Assembly: GCF_900167445.1 (NCBI RefSeq)
Contig: NZ_FUZT01000014.1
Span: 62,001-126,000, forward strand
Reading direction: 5' to 3'
From: Maledivibacter halophilus
Lineage (GTDB): Bacteria; Bacillota; Clostridia; Peptostreptococcales; Caminicellaceae
DNA length: 64,000 nucleotides
The position numbers and the translations under genes are program-made. The stretch's first letter is position 1, and each line of letters opens with the position of its first letter. Shown here in pieces: positions 54,024-63,758 of the stretch. The notes under the pieces were generated by a model. It was not told where the DNA came from, did not search any database, and saw only the letters and a list, made by a program, of their open reading frames with translations.

Positions 54024-54713
54024 CTACAAATATTCCTCCCTAGAAAGCTCAATACATTTATTATAATTAAATACCTTACAAAAATATTCTATTACTGCAT
54101 CTTTTTCCTTTTCAATATCTATAGTTTTCCCAACTAATTGCTCAATAGATGTAACTCCTTTATCAGTTATCCCACATGGTATTATAAAATTAAAATGGTC
54201 TAGATTGGTATTAACATTATAGGCAAACCCATGCATTGTAACACCTCTCTTAACAGATAATCCTATAGCCGTTATTTTATCATTATCTACCCATACTCCA
54301 ATCTGGCCATTACTTCTTGATGCATTAATATTATATTTATCCATTAATAATCTGATAAAAACTTCTTCTATATTTCTAACAAACCATTTTACACGCATAT
54401 CGTATTTCTTAAGATCCAGTATAGGATATCCAACTATTTGTCCTGGTCCGTGATAGGTTACATCTCCTCCTCTATTTGTTTCAAAAATCTTAATTCCATT
54501 GCTTTTTAATAATTGTTCAGAGCAAACAATATTGGCTTTTTTAGCTAGCCTTCCCATTGTTAAAACCGGTGGATGTTCAACTAAAATCAAGGTATCTTCA
54601 ATATTCCCCTCCTGCCTTTTCTTTAAAATATCATATTGAATAACCAAGGCTTTTTCATATTCACATCTTCCCAAGGATAATATATTCAATGGTTTATTAA
54701 TAATCTTACTCAT
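54024..54713 (-). CDS. lipB: Lipoyl(octanoyl) transferase
   Basis: LipB moves octanoyl groups from acyl carrier protein to lipoyl domains. The product is 229 residues from the ATG at 54713, with GGAGGTG seven bases upstream inside the end of the preceding gene. RGGDVTYHGPGQIVGYPIL is the family signature, and the thioester cysteine is in FIIPCGITDKGVTS. It is one base after the MoaD-like gene and upstream of lipA. Confidence 0.93.
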   Translation of the reverse strand: MSKIINKPLNILSLGRCEYEKALVIQYDILKKRQEGNIEDTLILVEHPPVLTMGRLAKKANIVCSEQLLKSNGIKIFETNRGGDVTYHGPGQIVGYPILDLKKYDMRVKWFVRNIEEVFIRLLMDKYNINASRSNGQIGVWVDNDKITAIGLSVKRGVTMHGFAYNVNTNLDHFNFIIPCGITDKGVTSIEQLVGKTIDIEKEKDAVIEYFCKVFNYNKCIELSREEYL

Positions 54714-54714
54714 C

Positions 54715-54942
54715 TTAACCACCTCCAAATACAGGAAATAATTCTATAACATCTCCATCCTTTACTTTTGTATCTTCACGAGCCAGCTTTGAATTAAGAA
54801 GAATCACTTCAACTTCACCAGGTATTATTTTAAACTTCTTTAGTATGCATCCAATATTTTTTTCATCATCTAATTCTAATTCAGCAACGCTTTGATTATT
54901 ATTATATCTCTTTGTTACTGAATAAAACTTAATAGTTATCAA
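54715..54942 (-). CDS. MoaD/ThiS-family sulfur-carrier protein
   Basis: The product is 75 residues if translation begins at the TTG at 54942, which has GGAGGG seven bases upstream. It has the ubiquitin-like beta-grasp pattern, with DGDVIELFPVFGGG ending in the Gly-Gly needed for adenylation and thiocarboxylation. Proteins like this are often encoded with aldehyde:ferredoxin oxidoreductases, where they probably give sulfur to the tungsten pterin; such an enzyme is encoded at 56366. Its placement before lipB is less expected. It could also act in another sulfur-transfer route. Confidence 0.85.
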   Translation of the reverse strand: MITIKFYSVTKRYNNNQSVAELELDDEKNIGCILKKFKIIPGEVEVILLNSKLAREDTKVKDGDVIELFPVFGGG

Positions 54943-55010
54943 TAAGTTTCCCTCCAATTGAAAGTACGAGTCCTTCACTTTTGGTCAGATTTCTCTTTAA
55001 GAAATTACCT

Positions 55011-55053
55011 AAATAACCTCAATTATTCAAAGATTGAATAATTGAGGTTATTT
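55011..55053 (-). terminator. Terminator of the malic enzyme gene
   Basis: AAATAACCTCAATTATTCAA (55011-55030) pairs perfectly with its complement at 55034-55053 around AGA. The 20-bp stem begins 1 base after the stop codon and separates malic enzyme from the MoaD-like/lipB/lipA series. Confidence 0.88.
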
Positions 55054-55054
55054 A

Positions 55055-56275
55055 CTATAATACCAAATTCTCTACTTGCTGTTGATATTCATTTATATCT
55101 AAATTTATCTGTGCAACGCCTGAATCCATGGCAGCCTTAGCCACTGCTACAGCCACCTTTAATGCAACCCTTTTATCAAATGGATCCGGAATAATGTATT
55201 CAGGATTCAACTCATCCTCTTCAATAATATTAGCTATAGCCTTTGCAGCGGCTATTTTCATTTCTTCATTTATATCAGTAGCCCTGATATCTAAAGCACC
55301 TCGAAAAATACCTGGAAATGCTAAAACATTATTTATCTGATTAGGAAAATCAGATCTACCAGTGGCCATAATAGCCACTCCACCTTTTTTAGCTTCATCA
55401 GGCATTATTTCTGGAACAGGATTTGCCATGGCAAATATAATGGGTTTATTGGCCATTGTCTTTACCATTTCACTTGTCATGACATTGGCAGCAGAAAGTC
55501 CAATAAATATATCTGCACCTTTTATAACTTCCTTAAGCTCACCATCAATATTTTCTTTATTTGTCATATTTGCCAGTTCTTCCTTAGGATTATCCATACC
55601 ATATTTTCCTTTATAAATAGCACCCTTACGGTCACAGACTATAATATTTTCTCCACCATTACTTATTATAAGCTTAGCAACAGCTGTTGCAGCAGCACCT
55701 GCACCATTTATTATTATTTTTACATCTTCTATTCTTTTATTAACCAATTTTAGAGCATTTAATAGACCAGCTAAAGCCACAATAGCTGTACCATGTTGAT
55801 CATCATGAAATACAGGTATATTCATACACTCTTTCAACCTTTTTTCTATTTCAAAGCATGCAGGAGCTCCAATGTCTTCAAGATTTATCCCGCCAAAACT
55901 TGGCTCTAATAATTTTACAGTCCTAACAATATCATCAACATCAGTTGTTCCCAAACAAATTGGAAACGCATCAACACCGCCAAAACCTTTAAATAATATT
56001 GATTTACCTTCCATAACTGGCAGAGCTGCCTCGGCACCAATATTCCCCAAGCCTAATACTGCTGTTCCATCTGAAACAACTGCCACAAAATTCCCCTTTG
56101 AAGTATATTCATAAACCAGATTTTTATCTTTATTAATCTCTTTACATGGCTCTGCTACTCCAGGTGTATATGCTAATGATAAATCTTCTCCATTTTCAAG
56201 AGGCACTCTACTTTCAACTTTAAGCTTTCCCCTATTGGTTTTATGAAGCAATAAACTCTTTTCTTTAATATCCAA
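55055..56275 (-). CDS. NAD(P)-dependent malic enzyme
   Basis: This enzyme decarboxylates malate to pyruvate with reduction of NAD(P). The 406-residue product has LAYTPGVAEPCKEI at the N-terminus, the metal-site segment VFHDDQHGTAIVALAGLLNAL, the coenzyme motif INGAGAAATAVAKL and FAMANPVPEI. It is the short MaeB/NAD-ME type without a phosphotransacetylase domain. It lies downstream of the aldehyde oxidoreductase gene after 90 bases. Confidence 0.94.
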   Translation of the reverse strand: MDIKEKSLLLHKTNRGKLKVESRVPLENGEDLSLAYTPGVAEPCKEINKDKNLVYEYTSKGNFVAVVSDGTAVLGLGNIGAEAALPVMEGKSILFKGFGGVDAFPICLGTTDVDDIVRTVKLLEPSFGGINLEDIGAPACFEIEKRLKECMNIPVFHDDQHGTAIVALAGLLNALKLVNKRIEDVKIIINGAGAAATAVAKLIISNGGENIIVCDRKGAIYKGKYGMDNPKEELANMTNKENIDGELKEVIKGADIFIGLSAANVMTSEMVKTMANKPIIFAMANPVPEIMPDEAKKGGVAIMATGRSDFPNQINNVLAFPGIFRGALDIRATDINEEMKIAAAKAIANIIEEDELNPEYIIPDPFDKRVALKVAVAVAKAAMDSGVAQINLDINEYQQQVENLVL

Positions 56276-56365
56276 CTCAATCCCTCCTCAGTTCCTCCAA
56301 TTATTACATAGAAAAAATATATATTATTAATAAGATTACTGCTGAAATTACTTTTAAATTTTAAC

Positions 56366-58243
56366 CTAATTAAAATCAATATTTAATTCTAATAACTTAC
56401 CTTTAGTTGGCACACCTTCTTCATCCCAACCAATCATTGAATAATATAAGGATATTGCTTCTTTAAATTCTTCTCTTGATATAGAAGTCCCCTTAATTCT
56501 TCCATTTTTCAAGCCGTCAAAAAGTCTATCAGGCAATGTGTCATCTTCCCTTGTAAATCCTTCCCTTAAATTAATTAGTCTTGCCATGTTTATGGCCCTT
56601 TCCCCAGCAGTCATAAGCTCCATTAGGCTTGCATTCCAACCGGTAGCAGCATTTACTAATGCAACAACATCCTTTATAGGCATAGCCCCCCTTGGAGCAG
56701 GTCCAAAATCACAAATGCCTGCCATATTAAAAAAGCTCCACCATCTCTGAAGATAAACAAATGCCCTTACCTTTTTCCAGGATAAATCTAAAGGATCAAT
56801 TGGCTCCAATATACCAAGAGGCTTAATAGCATCTAGAGTAAATCCTTCCTTTTGAAATAAGGGATCATGTCCAATAATCATATGATCTGCCCCGGTTTCA
56901 GATACAGCATATCCAATACCTACTCCAACCTTACCTCTGGGATCATGCATAGCTAATTCCTGACCTTTGACGCACAAGGCAAATTTTTCAGCACCATTTC
57001 CAATTTTTTTAGCTGCAATTTGAGAACCTTCAGCTAACAAATCTCCTATTCCTTCTCTTCTAGCTATCTTTTCGATCATTTGCAACATGGCTTTATCATT
57101 GCCAAATATTAGATCAATTCCGTCAAGATCCTTTTCAGTAAGTATACCATTTTCATAGCATTCCATTGCAAATGCTATTGTCATACCGGTACTGATTGTA
57201 TCAATGCCTAACCTATTACAAAGTTCATTTGCCTTTGCAACTATATCCAATTTTTCATTTTCACAAAGAGAACCAAAAGAAGCCACTGTTTCATATTCTG
57301 GACCACCAAATTTACCATCTACAACCATATCTTCTCTTTGAATTTCTACTTTTCTTTTACACCTTATGGCACAGGCATAGCAGCCTTCCCTTTTCTTCAA
57401 AATAGTATCATTCATTGTCTCAGAGCTAATTTTTTCAGCACCTTCAAATTCACCCTTGTTAAAATTGTGAGTAGGTAATATACCGCCAGCATTATTCCCC
57501 ATTAATCCTCCATTTGTTCCATACTCATATAATCCCCTTGATAATGGATTTTCCATATAATAGCTCAAAAACGACTTGCCTATTTCGCTAATTTTTTTAT
57601 TGTCATAAAAAGGTATTTTATTAGTTCCTTTTACAACAACAGCCCTTAAATTTTTAGATCCCATAACAGCTCCTAAGCCATTACGCCCATTTGCATGTTT
57701 TAATCCATTTAAAATACATGCATACTTAACTAAATTTTCTCCAGCAGGACCTATTTGAAGAATCCTAACAGATCTATCTCCTAATTCACTAATAATTAAA
57801 TCTTCAGCTTCTCCGGTTTCCTTACCCCAAATATGTTTAGCATCTCTTATCTCAATGTTGTCATCTTTAATATAAATATAAACAGGCTTTTCTGACTTTC
57901 CTTCTATAATCACACCATCGTAACCAGCTTTCTTAAGTTCTGGTCCCCAAAATCCACCTGCCTCTGATTGACCATATCCTCCTGTTAAAGGTGATTTTGC
58001 TCCTACTGCAAATCGTGGCATAGCTGCAATAGGAAGTCCTGTTAAAATTCCTGTAGCAATCACCACTTTATTTTCTTCAGAAAGGGGATCAACATTGGAG
58101 CTGATTTCTTCTAAAAGATAATGTGCTACGAATCCCTTACCACCAAAATATGTTCTATAAAATATATCATCTGGTTCTTCAATTTTGATACTCCTATCGG
58201 ATAGATTCAACCTTATTATTTTGCCTAAATATCCATAACTCAA
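56366..58243 (-). CDS. aor: Aldehyde:ferredoxin oxidoreductase (tungsten AOR family)
   Basis: This enzyme interconverts aldehydes and carboxylic acids with ferredoxin using a tungsten bis-pterin. The 625-residue product has the 4Fe-4S ligands in CYACAIRCKRK and a later Cys in MAGICDFG; GGKGFVAHYLL and GRNGLGAVMGSKNLRAVVVKG are N-terminal domain landmarks. Its neighbours are an SDR, E3/E2 and a TRAP importer upstream, and a MoaD-like protein downstream. With the acid-forming pathway elsewhere in the window it could detoxify aldehydes or reduce acids. Confidence 0.93.
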   Translation of the reverse strand: MSYGYLGKIIRLNLSDRSIKIEEPDDIFYRTYFGGKGFVAHYLLEEISSNVDPLSEENKVVIATGILTGLPIAAMPRFAVGAKSPLTGGYGQSEAGGFWGPELKKAGYDGVIIEGKSEKPVYIYIKDDNIEIRDAKHIWGKETGEAEDLIISELGDRSVRILQIGPAGENLVKYACILNGLKHANGRNGLGAVMGSKNLRAVVVKGTNKIPFYDNKKISEIGKSFLSYYMENPLSRGLYEYGTNGGLMGNNAGGILPTHNFNKGEFEGAEKISSETMNDTILKKREGCYACAIRCKRKVEIQREDMVVDGKFGGPEYETVASFGSLCENEKLDIVAKANELCNRLGIDTISTGMTIAFAMECYENGILTEKDLDGIDLIFGNDKAMLQMIEKIARREGIGDLLAEGSQIAAKKIGNGAEKFALCVKGQELAMHDPRGKVGVGIGYAVSETGADHMIIGHDPLFQKEGFTLDAIKPLGILEPIDPLDLSWKKVRAFVYLQRWWSFFNMAGICDFGPAPRGAMPIKDVVALVNAATGWNASLMELMTAGERAINMARLINLREGFTREDDTLPDRLFDGLKNGRIKGTSISREEFKEAISLYYSMIGWDEEGVPTKGKLLELNIDFN

Positions 58244-58284
58244 AGTCTTTGACCTCCTTTCATTTATTATTACTTATTATAACA

Positions 58285-59028
58285 TTATTTCATGAAAGTT
58301 CCACCATTTATATCTATATTTGAACCAGTTATATAGGAAGCTTCTTCTGAGCAAAGGAAGGAAATAACATCTGCAACATCTTTAGTAGTTCCATATCTTT
58401 TTAATGGTATAGTATCTGTACTACGATTTGGATCTTTTCTCATTTCCTCTGTCATAGCAGTTTCAATAACTCCTGGAGAAACACTATTTACATTTATATT
58501 ATATGGAGCTGCATATTTTGCAAGTGATTTTGTTAGACAGATTATTCCTGCCTTTGAAGCTGCATAGTTTGCTCCCGCACTAACACCTCCAACTTCTCCC
58601 GCCAAAGAAGCTAAAAATACAATTTTTCCATACCTATTTTTCTTCATATTACCTAAAACTGCTTGGCTTATGAAAAATGCCCCCTTAAGATTGACATCCA
58701 TTACCAAATCCCAATCTTTCTCTGTTAACTCCTCAATCCCCTTTTCCTGACATATTCCTGCAGAATTTATTACAATATCTACTTTCCCCAATTTATTTAC
58801 AGTCTCGTTTACAAGATTTTTTATATTTTCTAAATCAAGAATATTTAAAGACATGACAATTGCCTGTCCTCTTTCTTTAGCTATTAATTCGCTAGTTTTT
58901 TCAGCACCTTCAACATTCATATCTGCAACAACTACAGTAACACCTTTCCTTGCAAGGGTTAGACAACACTGTCTACCAATTCCACTTGCTCCACCAGTTA
59001 CAATCGCAATTTTACCTTCAAAACCCAT
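58285..59028 (-). CDS. SDR-family oxidoreductase (FabG/diacetyl-reductase-like)
   Basis: The 247-residue product is a classical short-chain dehydrogenase: TGGASGIGRQ, the NSAG motif in VINSAGICQ, active-site Ser in LASLAG, Tyr-x3-Lys in NYAASKAGI and the C-terminal YITGSNIDINGGTFM. FabG-like and acetoin/diacetyl reductases are hard to tell apart by sequence. It lies between the E3 gene and the aldehyde oxidoreductase, so an alcohol or hydroxy-ketone substrate is more likely than fatty-acid synthesis. Confidence 0.88.
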   Translation of the reverse strand: MGFEGKIAIVTGGASGIGRQCCLTLARKGVTVVVADMNVEGAEKTSELIAKERGQAIVMSLNILDLENIKNLVNETVNKLGKVDIVINSAGICQEKGIEELTEKDWDLVMDVNLKGAFFISQAVLGNMKKNRYGKIVFLASLAGEVGGVSAGANYAASKAGIICLTKSLAKYAAPYNINVNSVSPGVIETAMTEEMRKDPNRSTDTIPLKRYGTTKDVADVISFLCSEEASYITGSNIDINGGTFMK

Positions 59029-59056
59029 TAATAAACCCCCTATCTAATATATTTTT

Positions 59057-60451
59057 CTATTTTCTAGATTTAAAAATATGAATTGCCTCATCATCAATAC
59101 CTAATGCTGCTTCTAATATGGCTTCCGATAATGTGGGATGAGCATGAATTGTTTCAATTAATTCTTCTACAGTACATTCCAATTGAATTGCTAAAGCAGC
59201 TTCGGCAATAAGTTCAGTAGCATGGGGTCCAACTATATGAACTCCTATGATTCCTGAATATTTTTTGTCAGCTATTATCTTTACAAAACCATTGGTTTCA
59301 CCAATAGTCATAGACTTTCCATTGTATCCAAAGGGGAAAACACTAATTATAATTTCATCATTATATTTTTCCTTAGCTTCCTCCTCTGTAAGTCCTACAC
59401 TAGCCATTTCTGGGTTGGTATATATACAGGAAGGAACTACATTATAATTCATCCTGGTTCTCTCACCTATAATATTTTTAACAGCAGTAATACCTTGATG
59501 TGATGCAACATGGGCTAACATAAGTTTTCCAGTCACATCTCCAATAGCATATATATTGGGAATATTAGTTCGTAAATAATCATCTATTATTATTCCTTTT
59601 TTAGAAATTTTAATATCAAGCTTGCCTATTACATCAAGATTTGGTTTCCTTCCAACTGAAACTAGAACTTTTTCTACTGAAATTTCCTGGACACCAGTTT
59701 TTGTTTCAAATTTTACCTTTGCCAGCTCTCTATTTTTTTCAATGGACAAAGCCCTAGCCTCAGTATAAATATCTATGCCTTGACTTTCCAAAGTTTGTTT
59801 TAAAGTATTTGAACTTTCACTATCCATTCTACCCAATATTTTAGGAAGCATTTCTAAGATAGTTACTTTAGATCCTAAAGTATTATAGATATATGCCATT
59901 TCAACACCAATTACTCCTCCACCAATAATTGCTAAGGATTTTGGAATTTTTTCATAGGATAAGGCTTTTGTGCTTGATCCTACTTCTTCCAATTCACTTC
60001 CTGGTATTCTAATATCAATAGGTACTGAGCCCGATGCTATTATAATATTTTCCCCTTCAATCGTTGTTTTTACAGAATTGTTTAAAATGCTTACTGAATT
60101 TCTCCCTATTATTTTGCCAGTTCCCTCAAAAACCTGAACCTTGTTTTGTCTAAGCAGCCCCTTTACACCATTCGTTAAATTATCAACTATACTATTCTTA
60201 TTTTTTTGAATTTCTCCCCAATTTATTTCCACATCCTTTGATGTAATACCAAATTTATCTGAATCTTTTATCTCTCTATACAAATCAGAACTGTGAATCA
60301 ATGCTTTAGTAGGAATACATCCTACATTCAAGCAAGTTCCACCAATTTTTTCTTTTTCAATAAGAGCAACCTTCATTTTCTGTTTTGCAGCATATATTGC
60401 TGCTGTATATCCTCCAGGTCCTCCACCTATAATTATTACATCGAATTGCAT
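59057..60451 (-). CDS. lpdA: Dihydrolipoyl dehydrogenase (E3)
   Basis: E3 reoxidises dihydrolipoyl groups with NAD. The 464-residue product has the FAD motif IIGGGPGGYTAAIYA, the redox disulfide Cys40/Cys45 in GGTCLNVGCIPTKA, the NAD site IIGGGVIGVEMAYI, the second FAD motif NIYAIGDVTGKLMLAH and the catalytic HAHPTLSE near residue 438. It has no N-terminal lipoyl domain. It follows the E2 gene by 32 bases. Confidence 0.95.
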   Translation of the reverse strand: MQFDVIIIGGGPGGYTAAIYAAKQKMKVALIEKEKIGGTCLNVGCIPTKALIHSSDLYREIKDSDKFGITSKDVEINWGEIQKNKNSIVDNLTNGVKGLLRQNKVQVFEGTGKIIGRNSVSILNNSVKTTIEGENIIIASGSVPIDIRIPGSELEEVGSSTKALSYEKIPKSLAIIGGGVIGVEMAYIYNTLGSKVTILEMLPKILGRMDSESSNTLKQTLESQGIDIYTEARALSIEKNRELAKVKFETKTGVQEISVEKVLVSVGRKPNLDVIGKLDIKISKKGIIIDDYLRTNIPNIYAIGDVTGKLMLAHVASHQGITAVKNIIGERTRMNYNVVPSCIYTNPEMASVGLTEEEAKEKYNDEIIISVFPFGYNGKSMTIGETNGFVKIIADKKYSGIIGVHIVGPHATELIAEAALAIQLECTVEELIETIHAHPTLSEAILEAALGIDDEAIHIFKSRK

Positions 60452-60483
60452 TATTACCGCCTCCTGGAATTTTGGTATATAAG

Positions 60484-61812
60484 CTATAAAGCTAAATATG
60501 GATTTTGAACCAACTCTTTTACTCTTCTTAAGAATTTAGCAGCATCTGCTCCATCCACTATTCTATGATCATAACTAAGGGTAAGAGCCATCATAGGCTT
60601 TATTACAATATCTGTCCTATTTTCTACAACCGGTATATAATCAATTTTTCCTACAGCAAGAATACCAGCTTCTGGAGGATTAATAATAGCTGTAAACTCA
60701 TCTAAGTCAAACATTCCAAGACTTGAAATCGTAAAAGTCCCACCTGAATAATCTTCAGTTGTCAGCTGACCTGTCTTTGTCTTGTCTATTAATTCTAAAG
60801 AGGCTTTTCCAATATCCTCAAGGGACAATAAGTCTGTATCCTTTATTACAGGAACAATTAACCCCTTATCAACTGCAACTGCTAAACCCATATTTACATA
60901 ATCCTTCAAAACTAAACCTTCATCAGTTAGGGAAGAATTCATTTCCGGATATTCCATCAAGGCCTTTGAAACTAATTTCGTAAGAATATCATTATATGAT
61001 AATTTTATCCCCTTACTCTTAAATGTATCTCTCAGCCTTATTATTTCAGTTGCATCTACCTTAATTTTATGGTTTGTTTGAGCCATTTCCCTTAAACTTT
61101 GACACATTCTATCTGCAATAGTTTTTCTCATGCCTGTTAATGGAATAACTCTCTCACTTCTTTGATTATACTTAATATTCTCATTAGAAGCACTTAAACT
61201 TCTTTCAATGTCAGACTTTAATATCTTACCATTTACTCCTGAACCATTAACCTGATTAGCACTAATGTTATATTCTTTTAACATCTTCTTTGCAATAGGC
61301 GTTACTTTAGGTGCATTCTCCAAGAAATTCTTAACATCTTTTTCAACTATTCTTCCATTAGGGCCTGTTCCCTTTATTTCCTCAATGCTTAATTTACTCT
61401 CTTGTGCAAGTTTTCTTGCTCTAGGGGTAATAAAGATTCTATCACCACAGATATTAACAATATCCGTTTTTTTAGTTTCCTTTTTCTTCGCCAAATCTTT
61501 TTCTATATTTGTTTTTTCTTCAAAAACATCACATTGACTATTATCATCTGATAATAATGAAGAAATATCTTCATTTTCTTCGCCTATTATCGCTATAGTT
61601 TCAGTTATAGGAACAACTTCTCCAACATCTTTAATTATCTTTAAAAGTGTTCCAGTGTATAATGAATCAATTGTTATCGTCAGTTTATCTGTTTCCATTT
61701 CAAATAATGGTTCACCTTCTTTAATACTTTCTCCTTCAGAAATAAACCATTTCATTATTGTACCTTCTGTCATCTGAAGTCCCTGTTTAGGCATTATTAC
61801 TTTCTCAGCCAT
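60484..61812 (-). CDS. Dihydrolipoamide acyltransferase (E2) with two subunit-binding domains
   Basis: The 442-residue product has an N-terminal lipoyl domain (residues 1-77, lipoylated Lys43 in METDKLT) and a charged linker. Two tandem peripheral subunit-binding domains follow, about 127-165 (TPRARKLAQESKL, GTGPNGRIVEKDV) and 170-207 (TPIAKKMLKEYNI, GSGVNGKILKSDI). The catalytic domain has HRIVDG near residue 416. Two binding domains are unusual; most E2 proteins have one. No E1 gene is in the window. Acetoin dehydrogenase is a candidate because an SDR of diacetyl-reductase type is in the operon, but other 2-oxoacid complexes fit too. Confidence 0.92.
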   Translation of the reverse strand: MAEKVIMPKQGLQMTEGTIMKWFISEGESIKEGEPLFEMETDKLTITIDSLYTGTLLKIIKDVGEVVPITETIAIIGEENEDISSLLSDDNSQCDVFEEKTNIEKDLAKKKETKKTDIVNICGDRIFITPRARKLAQESKLSIEEIKGTGPNGRIVEKDVKNFLENAPKVTPIAKKMLKEYNISANQVNGSGVNGKILKSDIERSLSASNENIKYNQRSERVIPLTGMRKTIADRMCQSLREMAQTNHKIKVDATEIIRLRDTFKSKGIKLSYNDILTKLVSKALMEYPEMNSSLTDEGLVLKDYVNMGLAVAVDKGLIVPVIKDTDLLSLEDIGKASLELIDKTKTGQLTTEDYSGGTFTISSLGMFDLDEFTAIINPPEAGILAVGKIDYIPVVENRTDIVIKPMMALTLSYDHRIVDGADAAKFLRRVKELVQNPYLAL

Positions 61813-61852
61813 ATTCTATTCCTCCATATATATCCAAATTTATTTTTCTATC

Positions 61853-63136
61853 TTAAAAACCCATAAGCTTTGGCAATGTAAGAGTTAATCCTGGCACGAA
61901 AGTTATTAGCATTAAAGCCGCAATCATAACTAATAACCATGGGATAATAGATTTTGATATTTTTTCAATACTTATATCTCCTATCCCACATGTTACAAAA
62001 AGATTCACTCCAAGTGGTGGCGTCATAAAGCCTATGGCCAAATTAACTACCATAATTATCCCAAAGTGGACAGGGTCGACACCTATTTTTGTTGCCACAG
62101 GTAATAATATAGGTGCTAGTATAATAATAGCTGCTAAGGTTTCCATAAAGCATCCAACAAACAATAAAAGTAAATTAATAAGTAGAAGTATAACTATTTT
62201 ACTGTCGGAAAAACTGATTATTGTATTAGCTAATTTTGTAGGTATTTGCTCTATAGTTAAAATTCTTCCAAAAGTAGTGGCGGTTCCAACAATGATAAGT
62301 ACAGTAGAAGTCATAAGTGCTGCACTAATTACCACATTTGGAATATCCTTCAATGCTAAATCTTTATAAACAAAAGTACCAACTACAAATCCATATACAA
62401 CTGCAATAGCAGCAGCCTCAGTAGGTGTAAACACTCCACCATATATACCACCCAATATAATTACAGGTACAAACAATGCCCACTTTGCATCATTTACAGC
62501 CTTCATAAATTCTTTCAAAGAAAATTTGTTTTCATTACCAGAAAATCCCTTTTTCTTTGAAGAAATGTAACTCCAAGTTATAAGGGCAAGGCCAACTAAA
62601 ATCCCAGGAACAAGACCTGCTATAAACATTGTACTAATTGAAACTCCAGTAGATACTCCATATATAACCATAGGAATACTAGGAGGTATCATGACCCCTA
62701 TACTTCCTGCAGTTGCAACCAATCCCGATGAAAATCCCTTTTCATATCCTCTCTTTACCATCTCCGGAAGCATTATTCCTCCTATGGCAGCTACAGTTGC
62801 TGGTCCAGAACCAGAAATTGCAGCAAAAAACATACAGGATACTATTGTAACTATGGCTAATCCACCTGTATATCTTCCAAAGAGCATATTACCCACATTT
62901 AAAAGTCGTTTTGAAATACCTCCCCTTCCCATAAGTTCTCCTGCAAGAATAAAAAAAGGAACTGCCATTAGAGGAAATGAATCAACTGATGTTGTCAAGC
63001 TCTGTGCTAAATAAGACAACTCAACTTGTCCACTGTATGAAATAGTAACTAATGATGCAAGTCCTAAGGCTATTCCAATAGGGGTATTTAGTATAATAAA
63101 TATAATAAAGCTTCCAAATAAAACAGCTGATACCAT
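61853..63136 (-). CDS. dctM: TRAP transporter large permease subunit (second system)
   Basis: A 427-residue DctM protein with about 12 helices and the landmarks VDSFPLMAVPFFILAGELMG, AISGSGPATVAAIGG and TPTEAAAIAVVYGF. It is related to, but clearly distinct from, the protein encoded at 39793. It is followed after 40 bases by the E2 gene, so the imported compound may be a substrate of the enzymes encoded there. Confidence 0.93.
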   Translation of the reverse strand: MVSAVLFGSFIIFIILNTPIGIALGLASLVTISYSGQVELSYLAQSLTTSVDSFPLMAVPFFILAGELMGRGGISKRLLNVGNMLFGRYTGGLAIVTIVSCMFFAAISGSGPATVAAIGGIMLPEMVKRGYEKGFSSGLVATAGSIGVMIPPSIPMVIYGVSTGVSISTMFIAGLVPGILVGLALITWSYISSKKKGFSGNENKFSLKEFMKAVNDAKWALFVPVIILGGIYGGVFTPTEAAAIAVVYGFVVGTFVYKDLALKDIPNVVISAALMTSTVLIIVGTATTFGRILTIEQIPTKLANTIISFSDSKIVILLLINLLLLFVGCFMETLAAIIILAPILLPVATKIGVDPVHFGIIMVVNLAIGFMTPPLGVNLFVTCGIGDISIEKISKSIIPWLLVMIAALMLITFVPGLTLTLPKLMGF

Positions 63137-63155
63137 TTAAACTCTCCCCTTTCTA

Positions 63156-63644
63156 CTAGTAATTTGTAGTTTCTTTTAGATTTTTAATTTTAAAAAATAT
63201 CCTCTGCACTAATCTTATACTAACCAAAGAAAGCCCAATTGGTACAGCCAGATATACATATCCCATAGCAATTCCCGTAGCCGGTGAAACCTGGCCAAGC
63301 TTGAAAATAAGCGAACTCACCTCTTTACTTTTTATAACTATTACTACTGAAAAGAAAAGAAAAATAAAGTCCGATAAAATATACAAATATTTACGTATTA
63401 TCCTAGGAAAAATATTTACCGCTGCATCTATCTTTATATGTTTACTTTGTTTTACTCCATAGCTTATTCCAATGTAAACCATCCAAATAAACATATATCT
63501 TGCAATTTCTTCAGACCAACTAAGAGAAGCCTTCATCACATATCTCATAAAAACTTGTATTGCAATTATAATGCTCATCCCAGAAAGTAAGCCCCCAATA
63601 AGTATTTCTTCAATACGTTTATCTAAAAATTTTATTATTTTCAT
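63156..63644 (-). CDS. dctQ: TRAP transporter small permease subunit (second system)
   Basis: A 162-residue protein with four hydrophobic helices and the DctQ segment SWSEEIARYMFIWMVYIGISY. It precedes dctM by 19 bases and follows the binding-protein gene. Confidence 0.9.
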   Translation of the reverse strand: MKIIKFLDKRIEEILIGGLLSGMSIIIAIQVFMRYVMKASLSWSEEIARYMFIWMVYIGISYGVKQSKHIKIDAAVNIFPRIIRKYLYILSDFIFLFFSVVIVIKSKEVSSLIFKLGQVSPATGIAMGYVYLAVPIGLSLVSIRLVQRIFFKIKNLKETTNY

Positions 63645-63680
63645 AAAGTGTACACTCCTTCTTTATAAAAGGGTTTTATA

Positions 63681-63713
63681 TAACAGGTAAGCTAATAGCT
63701 TACCTGTTATATA
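63681..63713 (-). terminator. Hairpin between dctP and dctQ of the second TRAP system
   Basis: TATAACAGGTAAGCTA (63681-63696) pairs with TAGCTTACCTGTTATA (63698-63713). The minus-strand T-tract is weak. Its place just after the binding-protein gene mirrors the hairpin at 43481-43505 in the first TRAP operon, and suggests a way to make more binding protein than permease. Confidence 0.65.
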
Positions 63714-63758
63714 CTTAAAAATAGTACAAAGCTTAAATTATACAATTGTTTCAACTTA

